DNA of 64,000 nucleotides, from the NCBI RefSeq assembly GCF_025766255.1, contig NW_026516694.1, forward strand, positions 351,355-415,354. The letters are read 5' to 3'. Positions 1-10,822 of the stretch are shown piece by piece. Source of the DNA: Zychaea mexicana (Eukaryota; Mucoromycota; Mucoromycetes; Mucorales; Lichtheimiaceae). Under the pieces are notes generated by a model. It saw nothing but the letters and a program-made list of their open reading frames with translations. It searched no databases and was not told the DNA's origin. The position numbers and the translations under genes were made by a program. The stretch's first letter is position 1. Each line of letters begins with the position of its first letter.

Positions 1-1341
1 ATACCCGTTTTATCATATCTTCATTGGTATAATATGGTAAGATTCGTCTTTAAAAAGGCGCGTCAGCTACACATCTTTACAAGATTCAAAAAACGACCCT
101 AAATTTTGTCACGTATTCATTTTCCTTTGAAAAGGCCACTATCACACGAAGCAGTCAACCTATGGTTGGATTCAAACAAGCACGTTCCATTCAAGATGAA
201 AAACTTATAGAAGCGATATTTGCCTCCAACGTTCCAACGAATCCGGGTGGCCAGACGGTTTATGGATCGACGGCTGCTAACTTGATCGTAGACGCACGGC
301 CAATGGCGAACGCCATGGGTAATGTCGCACGCGGCGCAGGAACGGAAAACATGGAAAACTACAGGAATTGCAAAAAGACATATATAGCCATTGATAATAT
401 TCATGTAATGCGCGACAGTCTGGCAAAAATGTGTGAAGGTACGCGTATATGTAAAAGAAATCATGAGGGTGGGGAGATGGAAGGATTGTAGCTGTGATTA
501 GCGGTGTGATGTTAAGCACATTTTGCTTCTAGCCATGCAAGGAGCAGATACGGATGGACAAGTGAATAGATTAGCGCTACAACGTTCAAACTGGCTAAAG
601 CATATTGCAACGCTGATGGAGGGCACAGAGACTATCGTCAAGAACGTGCACGTCTACAACTCACATGTTCTTGTTCACTGCTCGGATGGATGGGACCGCA
701 CAGCTCAACTCGTTTCCATCAGCGAACTTTGTCTCGATCCATATTATCGTACATTCGAAGGTTTCCAAGTACTAATTGAAAAAGAATGGGTTTCGTTCGG
801 ACACAAGTTTGCAGACCGATGCGGCCACTTGTCGAATGAAAAGTACTTTGTCAACCTAGTACATACGGGAAACGCAGCAACAAATACAATCAAAGACATG
901 CAGAACAAGTTTTACAAATCCAACTATTATCAGCGAGAGACAAGCCCAGTATTCCATCAATTCCTGGACTGTGTATACCAACTGTTGCGACAATGGCCTA
1001 CCCGGTTCGAGTTTAACGAAGACATGCTTATTGATCTGCACTACCACGTCTACTCTTGTCAATATGGAACATTCTTATTCAACTGTGAGGCAGAACGGAC
1101 AAATCATTATCCACAGAGCAAGACCTTTAGTATCTGGGATTATTTCAACACGTATAAGGACAAGTTCCTCAATGACATGTATGATCCAAAGAAGGATCTT
1201 GACCTAGTAGATGACGGTGGCGTGCTGTTCCCGGATCCGCTCAACATCAAGTACTGGTCAGGTCTTTTCAATCGCCAAGAAGATGAGGTCAATGAACCAA
1301 TAACTTATGGTGTCTCTCATCCATTAGCGGAAGAGGCATGA
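1..1341 (+). CDS. Myotubularin-family phosphoinositide 3-phosphatase, 5'-truncated by the window edge
   Basis: A protein-tyrosine-phosphatase-fold lipid phosphatase of the myotubularin family, which removes the 3-phosphate from PI3P and PI(3,5)P2 on endosomal and vacuolar membranes. Two exons are clear: up to 438 and 533-1341. They join in phase 1 across a GTACGC...CTTCTAG intron at 439-532. The catalytic CX5R loop is visible as HCSDGWDR, followed by the family signature around FEGFQVLIEKEWVSFGHKF. Upstream of the M at 162 the frame stays open with ITRSSQPMVGF, a typical myotubularin stretch, so that M is not the start. A likely acceptor at 82-83 and a donor near 35 suggest a further 5' exon, and the true N-terminus lies outside the window. 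The C-terminus (DPLNIKYWSGLFNRQ, stop at 1339-1341) is complete. The family is clear; the ortholog name (fungal YMR1-like) is inferred. Confidence 0.86.
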
Positions 1342-2012
1342 TAAATTCCCACATCCCTTCTCTCCTTCTCTTTCTTATTGCCCTATCCCCCTCCCTCCAT
1401 CTCACATTTATCCGTCCATCAGAGCCATGTAGTTTTACATATAATTTGATTTTGTCGACCTGTTTCTCATGTTTGTGCAACCGTTTGTATATCCGGATCG
1501 AAGGTGGCAAGTTCATATTTTAGAATTGGGTATCAGGTAACCTTGCAACCTCGCAACCATTACCATAGTGATCCTCGTCGACTTGATCAACGGTCGATGC
1601 AGCTCACACGTATATTTACGCATGTAGTATTTTATGCGCGTATGTTAATGTGATTAAAATTTACAACGAACCCCTTTCATCGCAAATTAAAATACACCGT
1701 GAGAAAGAGTATTTGTCAATTGATTTTATGCAAAAATGTAATACAAAAACGTAATGCGTAAGCAGTGGAAGAAAGGGGGGGAACGCGTCAACAAATTGTC
1801 TGCTATGATAATATAAAATCTCCGTGAAAATTTCATTGTATAATTTCATCCGAGAAGGGCTTTTTATAAGCAACTGCTACTTCCTGCTTGGATGGATATT
1901 GAACAGACAAAAAAAAGGCGGGTCGTTATTTCTTATCTCTGCAGCAGCCAATATCAAACGTCTGTAAAAAGTGGAGTTCGTGCGACTTGAAAAAAAGGCA
2001 TACATCATCCGA
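1342..2012. other. Intergenic, no gene seen
   Basis: This is the shared 3' region between the myotubularin gene (+) and the small membrane-protein gene (-), which converge here. It has a pyrimidine-rich start and a few short chance open frames, but no coding signature or repeat. Confidence 0.6.
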
Positions 2013-2434
2013 TCACACGCCTCCGCCGCTGCGACTATGATTTTATGAAAACGAGAGAAAACATATTAGCAAAGCGAAATATATACCGTGCGTGTGTATA
2101 TAAGAGATAATACTTGCCTCACGTCTTTTAATCCAATGCCCCCATTGCGCTCTCTCCAGTCCTTGCGAACATGCTCTAATTTTTCAGCATCTTCTTTGCT
2201 TTCTCCGGACGATACAAACTGGATGGGATGCTGTGATGCACGATATCGGAACTGGCGGAGGCCATATGCAGTGCCTGCTGCTAAAACAGTCAGCGGAACA
2301 GCCCTGGGGGAGAAAGATGAATAACAGACATAAGTCATTGATGCAAAAATTCGGTTATGTACGATCCAAGTCATTCTTCATTATACGTACCAATATAAAA
2401 CACCTTTCTTTGATGATACTAATGAACGTGCCAT
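2013..2434 (-). CDS. Small single-pass membrane protein, uncharacterised (81 aa)
   Basis: Three exons, read on the minus strand: 2391-2434 (starting MARSLVSSKKGVLYW), 2118-2303 and 2013-2028. The first intron has a GTACGT donor and a CCCCCAG acceptor. The second appears to use a GC donor in the context AG|GCAAGT, the usual form of GC-AG introns. Spliced this way the protein ends KDVSGGGV and stops; the GT donor just beside it gives a basic tail (RRRRV...) instead. The three exons total exactly 246 nt. The protein has one hydrophobic segment near residues 14-28 (AVPLTVLAAGTAYGL), then a charged soluble tail with EDAEKLEHVRKDWRERNGG. An N-terminal basic stretch plus one membrane helix fits a small inner-mitochondrial or ER membrane protein, but no family was recognised and no function is claimed. 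Confidence 0.6.
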
Positions 2435-2868
2435 AGTGCGTTATTAAGCAAACGAAAAAAGAACAAAGAAAGGAAGATTTATGCGAGGATAACTCAGGTG
2501 GGGGCGGGGGATGGCGCCCGTTTCCTTTTTTTCTGCATGAGAGTCACGCACCACCAAAGTTTGGGATCTTCCTTACCCCACACAAAATGATGGAGCATCT
2601 TTCTTCCATACCGGTCATTCACCTGTTGTCTTCATGAGAAGCAAAGTATACTATACGAGCCTCGTATCCGGTTGCTCATTAATAGCTGATACCGCGAGAG
2701 GGAAAAGAAGCCCAATACAAAGCAATAAAACGCAAACATGATCAGCGCTGAAAGCTGGATTTGGCTACACATATATAAAGTTAGCCCTTCTTGGGGTCAT
2801 TCGAGCAGAAATGAGCGTTGCACTGTATCAAGTACATTTGAACTAAAAAAATTCATCCTTTTACCTAC

Positions 2869-3580
2869 CTGTCCACTTTAACCACTGTGTGACGGTATTT
2901 GCCATTGTTGTCTTCGACCATGACGCATCCAGCAACGCCCAAATCACGATCCATGCGTGCCTGATCGATAAACCCATACTTGTTAGGTATCCGAGTCGCA
3001 ATGATTACTATTTTCTTATGTCCCTTACCAGATACCACCACCGTAAAGCTGGACACCGACTTCCAGATAACCACTCTTTTCCTTTTTAGAGATAGGTTTG
3101 ACCTATTGTGCATAACAGTATGGAACATGAATAAACACTTTGATCCAACAAGAAGCTTCCCCTTCTTTCTTGTAATCATTTACCTTTAAGCAAGGAGAAT
3201 CAGTATGCGCGCCCACAATAGAAAACCCGTTACCAGGAACGTATTTGCCACCGCCAACAAAAGCAACGATCACGAGCCGTTTCGAGTAAAATAGTATTTG
3301 CCATTGCGTTCAATAGCACCATTCCAGTTGTCACGTTCCTTGATCTCTGTGAAACCTGCCTACATTTACCCCCAACTCCGTACGTAAGGACCAACTTCTG
3401 ACTGTTGTACTATTCATATTTGCAAAAGAGGTGTGTATACCTGTTTCAGCAGCTCAGCAGCTCCATGAGTGCAGTGGAAGGGCGATGGCGACTTGTTGAC
3501 GAAATCCACAAAGTCGCGTGCTGGATGTAACAGTGTTCTACATAATACTTTAAAACCATGCATAAAATCCGAGAAGTGTG
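2869..3580 (-). pseudogene. M18 aspartyl aminopeptidase relic, N-terminal part only
   Basis: Four exon-like blocks on the minus strand match the start of M18 aspartyl aminopeptidase (DNPEP/APE4 type), a cytosolic or vacuolar metallopeptidase removing N-terminal Asp/Glu. Block 1 (3441-3580) reads ARDFVDFVNKSPSPFH. Block 2 (3184-3360) reads [19 protein letters not shown] and then, in another frame, [11 protein letters not shown], which includes the first metal-ligand His. Block 3 reads SGYLEVGVQLYGGGIW. Block 4 (2869 to about 2935) reads DRDLGVAG and ends at KVDR. Intron boundaries and phases fit between blocks, so the copy descends from a genuine gene. Two disruptions are visible: a one-base loss after FTRNGS (in-frame TGA) and a short deletion before DRDLG. 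The remaining two thirds of the enzyme, with the other metal ligands, is absent from the 430 bp downstream. A truncated non-functional copy is the best reading. Confidence 0.78.
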
Positions 3581-3602
3581 AAAGAAAAGTAGAGGGTGAC
3601 AC

Positions 3603-4174
3603 ACCTTCTTGAGGAATAGAAGGATTGAACTATACATTACAATTTGCGATAAAAGCTAACTTAATGTATTACACTTTGATAGCAGCAATAATCGTTTAAT
3701 GAGCTAGCTTTACCATGATTCTTGTGGAAACGTACGTGAGAGATTACATTAAAAAAAAGAAGCTTGCGTGTGTAGTACATGTATGCGCGAAAACAGACGG
3801 ACGAAAGTTTCCCCTGACGGAATTGACGGTCATTCCGCTGTCAGGTGGGACAGGGCTGAACCTGTTTACCAGAAAAGAAACAAGTTGCCTAAAACGATGG
3901 TCAGCCTTCATTTGACGTTGATAGACGTCTAACCATTACACCCGAGAAGATCAGTCAGTATCAATCTATTCAAGAGCTCTCAGGAACGTATCTCAATAGT
4001 GGGATTCCCAGTGTATAAGGCAGTAATAATACGTGAGTAGAGACCGCGAAAAAAAATGAACAACTTTATTCTTCTTTGTAAAGATAGCCAGGTAAGAAAA
4101 AGAAAGGTTAATACTGCTACTGCTGCTAAGGAGAAGGGGAACCATGACAGCCAAAACTGCTGCTGCTGCTATCG
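3603..4174. other. Intergenic, no gene seen
   Basis: Sequence between the M18 relic and the 3' end of the epoxide hydrolase. Short open frames on both strands show no family signature. It includes a small CTG/GCT-rich patch near 4120-4175. Confidence 0.5.
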
Positions 4175-5789
4175 CTACTTTAAGTATTCCATCGTCTTCA
4201 AAAATTTGCCAAATCGTTGCACCTCATCCACCAGCAACGCTCCACACTCCAAGGCCGGAAAATGACCTCCCTAAAGATAGCAGAGAGTGAGCAAGAGAAT
4301 ACCATAGTGAAGCAAAAGCATATATGTACATACCATGTCGAGTTCGTTGTATTGCTGCAAATTGAAGTTTGCTTCAAGCCATTCGCGAGGGACCTACATA
4401 GTAAGATTCAGTCACCGTGCTGTCAGCTTGTTTGTTTCATGACAATCGCACCATCTTTTATCAAGTAATACCTTGCTTAGATCAGCAGGGAAGCAGGACA
4501 CTGCACTCGGGATGTTGACGTAAAGCGGGAACACCGCCTTCACTCCTGCATCATTGAAGGTTTCATAGTAGAAACGGATCGACGAGGAAATCGAATTTGT
4601 CAGCCAGAAGAGAGTGACTTGAGTGAGGAACTCGTCGGTGGTGATGGTGTCTGGCAACACGACACTGTCATCCTTGTTTTCAGGATATGACCAATTGTGG
4701 TACTTTTCGAGTAGCCAAGCTAAGTATTTATTGTGGCAGTTAGTGGGGAAAATGATCAATTACTGATGATAGATGGGGTTATGATGCATTTACCCAAAAG
4801 GCCCACTGGACTGTCAGTCAAACCATATGCTAAAGTGTACGGTCGTGTACTCTGGATGGCACAGTAACCAAGTTCAGGATCATTCTCAACGTCGACAAAC
4901 GATCGGCCCTTGATTTTGGAAGAACCACGACCATAGACTGTGTCCATACCGAGAGCGATGCTAGCCATAAAGTTTGCCACCTTGAGTGGGTGGGACCATA
5001 GAAAACCGGGCGTTGGGATGGGTGGCATACATCCGGACGTGGCCGTGTGGAATCCCTTGCACTGCTGAGGATGCTTGACAGCGAGCCATTTGCCGACCAT
5101 GGTGCCAAAGTCGGATCCGTGAACCACTTGAACAGATATAGGTATACATTTATCAGCACATGCTCTTGGTATTGCATCCAACGAAACGGTCATATTAACT
5201 GTATTCATCGTAACCGAGTACTGATGTCATGAGCTCGTGAAAGATTTCACCGCTCTTTGAGCCACCGTGGCCGGGAAGTTTGGGTGCTTCTGAAAAGCCA
5301 AATCCAGCATGGCTTACAATCACCACATGGAAAGCCTACGGTATGCGCGCCTTTGTTTCGTATCATCAAAGCTTTTCTTTTTTAAGAGTTTTTGTTTTTC
5401 TTCCTACTTACCTGACCGCCATTAGCACCGTCTCGAAGAGAATCGATCACCTTGTGATATTCGTAAAAGCTTGACGGCCAGCCGTTCAGCATGAGGAGAG
5501 GAACAGCATCAGGGTTGCTCGAACGTTCATGGATAAAGTGCACCCGTAAACTTTGGATTTCCGCGCGGTAGTGATGCCACTTGTTCATTTCGGCACGCGC
5601 CTTTTCCCAGTTGTAGTCGTTGAGCCAGGCTTGAACGAGAGGCTCAACAGCTCGTCGAGGTGCACCATACTTCCAGCCAACATTCTTTTCGAGCTCGTTC
5701 GGATACTCAACGTTCTGTAGCTTTTCTTTGAGCGAAGCAAGACGCTGAGGTGGAATGGACGGGATTTCAAAAGGTTCGATGCTAGACAT
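4175..5789 (-). CDS. Epoxide hydrolase, microsomal/juvenile-hormone type (416 aa)
   Basis: An alpha/beta-hydrolase that opens epoxides to vicinal diols through a covalent aspartyl ester. Six exons on the minus strand close exactly to 1251 nt: 5412-5789, 5200-5335, 4794-5126, 4472-4719, 4334-4393 and 4175-4270. Start MSSIEPFEIPSIPPQ. Residues 5-110 are the N-terminal epoxide-hydrolase domain, with WHHYRAEIQ and the oxyanion-hole motif NGWPSSFYEY (usually HGWP; Asn replaces His here). The nucleophile is D177 in VHGSDFG, assembled across the exon 2/3 junction. A lid tyrosine pair is at IRFYYETF, and the catalytic His is H388 in GGHFPALE at the start of the last exon. No signal anchor is evident at the N-terminus, unlike animal microsomal enzymes, so a soluble enzyme is likely. 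All catalytic elements are present and no frameshift was found. A role in detoxification or secondary metabolism is inferred from the family. Confidence 0.88.
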
Positions 5790-8085
5790 GGGTCTGGTCT
5801 TATTCGTGTTGTGTGTGTGTGTGTGATCGACACAGAGAAGGAAAAAGGGCGTGTGTGAAAAAGAAAGAAAGAAAGAAAGGATCATTGCTTCATGCAAACC
5901 GAGCTGATATAAATAGACAACACACAAACCGCGTGGTGGACCGGAAGGGTTAAAAAGAGTACGCTATCAGCAACGGGTTGCCATGGTAACGAAGTCGCAC
6001 GAACGCCGCAGCAGTCTGTTTAGGTAAATCTTACGCAGGGCTGCGGTGATGAATCCATTGATCAAAGACAGGTTCTTTTACATCACCACAGGGCAGCGGC
6101 ATCAGTCATTTTTTATCAGAAAAACAACCCGTAAGAAAATCCTCCTGCTCTTTTAATGTGCTCATCGTTCTTTCTTGGATCACAAGCACTGTGTGTAACA
6201 GGATCGACATGCTTCCTTATTCGGCACATTGTCGCGAGAGCATCTTTCACTGGTGCTTAGGGGCATATAGGGAAGTCGATTTTCAACCACACTTAAACCA
6301 TTCTGCTTTCTTCAATACATGTGAGCCCAAGCCAATTCTTTTGTGATGGCACAAAACCCTTTGCCTTTAAGAATAATCACACAAAACGTAGATGTTGCTA
6401 GCACTGCTGACAATTGGTTTGTTAAAGTTGACAGACTCTGATAGACTCGCTAAGATTATATGTGAGTGCGCTAGCAAAAGCTGGTCCGCTTGCAAAAGTT
6501 GGACTCGCCCGAAAAAAAAAATAATTGGGAAAATTTAGCGAGTAAAAGCTGGACTTGCTCCAGATGCTATATTATTGTCATTTTCTTTTTTTTGTGTAAA
6601 AATTGGGGAACGAATGGGAAAAGAAACTGATCATTCTTAAAAGAACTTTCAGCTCCCCACTCCTACTTCGAAAAGTAGAAGCACGATGTCAACCCGGTGA
6701 TAGCTCGTAGGCCCCCGACGCAGTTGGAATACCACTACTGGCTTTATTCACCGCATCCAATTCGTTGAGAAATTTTTTTTCGCAGCGAATGGCACAATTT
6801 ATGGGCAACGTCCGCTATTGAAGCGACTTGTGGGTCAATTTTCAAATTTCGCCTGCATCGCTTTGACCCCAATAGAGGCCCTTCCTGTCATGACTATTCA
6901 TTGACCTCTACTAAATCTCTCAACATCTTTATCGTCAACCATCACCCAACTTATCAACCTTCATAAATATAAATGTAATTACTCGACTTGTTCCTTGTTC
7001 CTTTCTCATCATCTGGTCTCCTTGACCTTCCGATATTCTTCTTGCCTTGACCTAGATTCATCTCTCCTCTGTCTTTGACTTGTCTTGTTTTGTCGTCGCT
7101 TCCGGCTCACTTTATGACGCATGCCCGTAACACTAATTCAAGTGCCCGTGTATGATCCAGCCTTCGGATAAAGCTCTTCCAAGTGCATGTCAACTGCAAG
7201 ATTGTGTGAGAAACAATGAGTCTGTTTGTAAGGGATTCTCTCACTCTGTAACCTTTAACTACCAAGAATAACTTTACCACAATACAAGCCTTTTTTTATT
7301 AGTATATGTACAATGTCAAAACTGACAATTACGTTAAACACACAATCTGAAACCTGGTTGAAAAACTAGGGCACATCGGTGTGCTTCTATGGGTAAATCT
7401 ATTATAAGCGTTGGCTATCCAATTTGTCACTGGGGATTCTGCGAGATGATTGTTTTTCATAGGCAAGACGTTTTTACCAGACAGCAGTGAGAGGTCGAAC
7501 CTGCCACCGTTTGAGCATGCTCAGAAAGGCTTCCCGAAATGGTGTGGAAATTCTTTCACAGTTTTGCGCTAGCCTTGTTAGGGTCGTCCATCGTCTCTTC
7601 ATTTGGTGTATCTTTATCTATTATGTATGTGAAGAAAAGGTTAATTCGGCCCGGTAAATGTATTTGACAGCAGGCAATGTACAATGTGAATTATGTGATT
7701 CAACATCAGAATCAAGTAGTGTAGAATATGTCGATACGGCCAGGTATATGTATCGGACAATAGGCTACATAAAGTACATGACCGTTAGAGTGACAATTTT
7801 CTTGAGTGTTGGTTAATCCATGTAACATCAAGATCTGTTTGGATAAAGAATCTGTACATGGCAGTTTGACCTAGCTTTCGTTAACTTTCACAATCCCTGG
7901 TTTCCATGAATTTGAAGAATGAAATTTTAGGGGAACCACTGTATAAATGTATGGGACAACAAACCATTCAACAGTAAAAATGCATAAAAGGTTATGCTGC
8001 TGCTGCATGGGAAATTCTATTATAATATGTTACACAGTATCACCGACGATTACATTGCTCAGAGAAACATTCGCATAATAGTACT
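5790..8085. other. Gene-poor intergenic region
   Basis: About 2.3 kb without a supportable gene. 5800-5940 is the epoxide hydrolase 5' region, with a short (GT)n/(GAAA)n patch. Around 6460-6570 a motif resembling GCAAAAGCTGGTCC recurs three times in diverged form (AGCAAAAGCTGG, GCAAAAGTTGGACTCGC, GTAAAAGCTGGACTTGC), possibly the remains of a repeat. Nothing else was recognised. Confidence 0.5.
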
Positions 8086-8642
8086 TCACTTTTTCTCAAA
8101 AGCTTCACTCAGTTGATTGGTAATCATGGCCATGGTTTGTTTATACGCCGGTGTATCAACAGGAACAGTAGCATATCCATGAACTGTTTTTAAGCACATA
8201 CAAGAAGGAACCATGAGTAATCACAATCCACCACTGTAGTAGTAAGGTAACAAAGAGAAGAAGCATGCTTCAACATAGAGTATAATACGTACTTGCGCCA
8301 ATGACCCGAACAGTGGCATTAGGTACTCCAGCATTGGTCAATCGACGAGCATAGTCTTCACCTTCATCACGCAAAATGTCTGCTTCTGCGGTGAAAATTA
8401 GAGCTGGTGGGAGTCCTTGAAGCTCCTCGGTGGTCGCCAACATTGGGAATCCGATCTTTGTCTTCTCACAGTCATTCCAATACGCCTTATCAAAGAATAT
8501 AGCGTCTTCGTTTTTCAAATAGTAGTCGCCGCCGCCAAAAAGCTTTGCAGATTCGTACTTGTCGCGCGAAGCTGCTGTCGCGGGATAAAGTAATATCTGA
8601 GCTTTGATAGCGCTTGGTAGACCACGTTCTTTGGCCATCACT
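8086..8642 (-). pseudogene. Alpha/beta-hydrolase fold-3 (HSL/GDXG lipase family) fragment, 5' half missing
   Basis: Two exon-like blocks on the minus strand: 8293-8642 (MMAKERGLPSAIKAQILLYP ... LPPALIFTAEADILRDEGEDYARRL) and 8086-8183 (HGYATVPVDTPAY ... EAFEKK, stop). They join across a GTACGT...AACAG intron in a consistent phase. The fragment holds the catalytic Asp of the DxLRDEG motif and the catalytic His of HGY, the C-terminal half of a hormone-sensitive-lipase-type esterase. The part that should precede MMAKERG, with the HGGG oxyanion motif and the GDSAGG nucleophile elbow, is not found in the next 1 kb upstream. A possible acceptor (CTTAG) sits right at the break, so a distant 5' exon cannot be wholly excluded, but a truncated copy is more likely. 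Confidence 0.68.
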
Positions 8643-10822
8643 AAGAACGGTAAAAGTGACCTTCTTTAGCTTTGCATTTTGTCACTTTTGTCTTTTCAAT
8701 CTTTCGTATCCTTAATATACATAGTAATGCATACATGGAATGACTGCAGATAGATTGACATTAGAATGGTAAATGTAGTAGTATACACGTAACGACACAT
8801 TTACATATACTGTATAATATCTTGAGCACTTTAGAAAGTATTATAAATTGGAACAATTGTGGTGGCGCACTTCTCTTTTTTAACAGATTTTTAGCTTAAA
8901 ATGGCAGTTTGCCAACAGCAAATATAAGGCAATCGCAAGACTCATCACTCTCTCATTTACGAGAGGTGAAGTATTGAAATGTTCTAAAAGATGATGGCTA
9001 TCTCCATGATTACATGCATGGTAAATACTCGGTTAAGCCTGTTTTCTCTACAAGAGATATAGGCATAGCAACTTGAACGTAACACAGAAAATCAGGTTCA
9101 TTTGTTTAGTATTCCAAACAGATCATTTTCTCGCATTCTCTTCTCGTTTAAAGTCACGTGCTATGCTATATCAGGAATAAATGACAAATGACTTGGCTTT
9201 AACCATGTAAACAATCAAAGTGGCTACGTAATAGTGTTATGACAAAAATTACGCAGATTTGTGGACAACTTTTACTTGTCGCTGTATTTATGTGTCATGC
9301 TCATGCTGTACGGAGCAATGATCCCTTCGTGACATGTGATTCTTGCATTTTTTATACGTACATTAAGCGTGTGTTACAGTAATGCACACTGTTTTGACAG
9401 ACGGTTACGCTGCTTTTCTTTTTTGTAAATCCTCGTCAGGCGTGGCCTATCACGACATGGACGTATACCTTTATTAAAACAGAGATACTGGTATAAGTAA
9501 AATTTACTTTTCCTGGTCGACAGTTTAGATGCTCGAAATTTTGGTCTCATTGATGCACTCTACATTTCATAGTAATCCCGAGTCAGTCAACACAAGCAGT
9601 TTCCTTCCACATTGTATCCATCCTTGATAAAATAGAGTAATTAATGGTCGGAAACATTCAAGATCGTATCTTCTTCTCCTTCTTTCATAGAGTGCTCCTT
9701 TCCGCGTCAGAGTATGTATTCGCTTGTAAAACGGTAAATACTGACTTGACAGTCGTTTCAACCATTTAACGTAAAATTCTGCTAATGGTATAATGCATAG
9801 AAAATAGCCCACACAACACAAAGTTACAGCCTGTAGCTTGTGCTTTTTGAGTTATTTTACATCAATAGAGAACTAGACGATTTAGCATAATGTGCAATAT
9901 TGATACATTACGTTACCCATTTTGACATGAAAACACGCAACAAGACATAAGGTGTTTTATGAGCAAGGATAGTCTGCAGTATATTATAGCTTTTGGGTTC
10001 CATGATGTGGTGTGATGGGTAATAATAGAAAGTGTTTCAGGTCAAATCGGATTGCTGTAATGTAAACAGCAAATCAGGAAATATTAATAATTGCTTAGAG
10101 AAGCATGAGCACGCATTGATCGCTCTTCTATCACATAGAGTGTAGATCATTGTGATCAATTGATACAGATTATACAAAAAAAATTCAGGTAACGTACTAC
10201 CATAGACTTTTGAGCTGATTGCATAGAAACAGTGATCAACACCGTGATGTGTGTGTGTGTGTGCGTGTTTTCGTTTGCTATGTATGGTATGTGTATACAC
10301 TTAGTAGTATGTTTTCAGGTCGAATTCAATCGAACAAAAGAGCTTGGTATAGAAGTTAAAAAAGACGGGCTGGTCTGGTATAGTTTTTTCTCACGCGTAT
10401 GTTAATCGTGTAAATAATATTAGCAGTATGCTCGGTGGTGCTGACTCTGACCAAACACTCATCATCCTGAATGTTAGCATATTATGTACTACTGCAAGTT
10501 AACCTCTTTAAGAGAAGACGGAGCAAAAATAGAAAGATGTGTCAATGACGTATGCATGTATAAAGCTAAACTTTATCATTGCTTTTGTTGTTGTTATGAT
10601 ATTGAGAGGTGTGCGGACGTTATGTGTGTTTGTTGTGTGTATGTGTGTATGTGTGTGTGTAAGGGGTGTTGTTGGTATATCTACAATTGTTTCAAAATAT
10701 TTATAAATTGGGGTATGACGACGTAGTGTGCAATGATTTCTGTATACATGATGCTGTAAAACACAGTAAAGGAGGCGGTCGTGCAAGGAGGAGGTTATAA
10801 TGTATATGATAAAGGTGATCTC
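8643..10822. other. Gene-poor intergenic region
   Basis: About 2.2 kb of AT-rich sequence with only short unsupported frames on both strands. A TG-rich patch (10615-10665) is a simple repeat. No RNA gene, promoter cluster or transposon signature was recognised. Confidence 0.5.
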
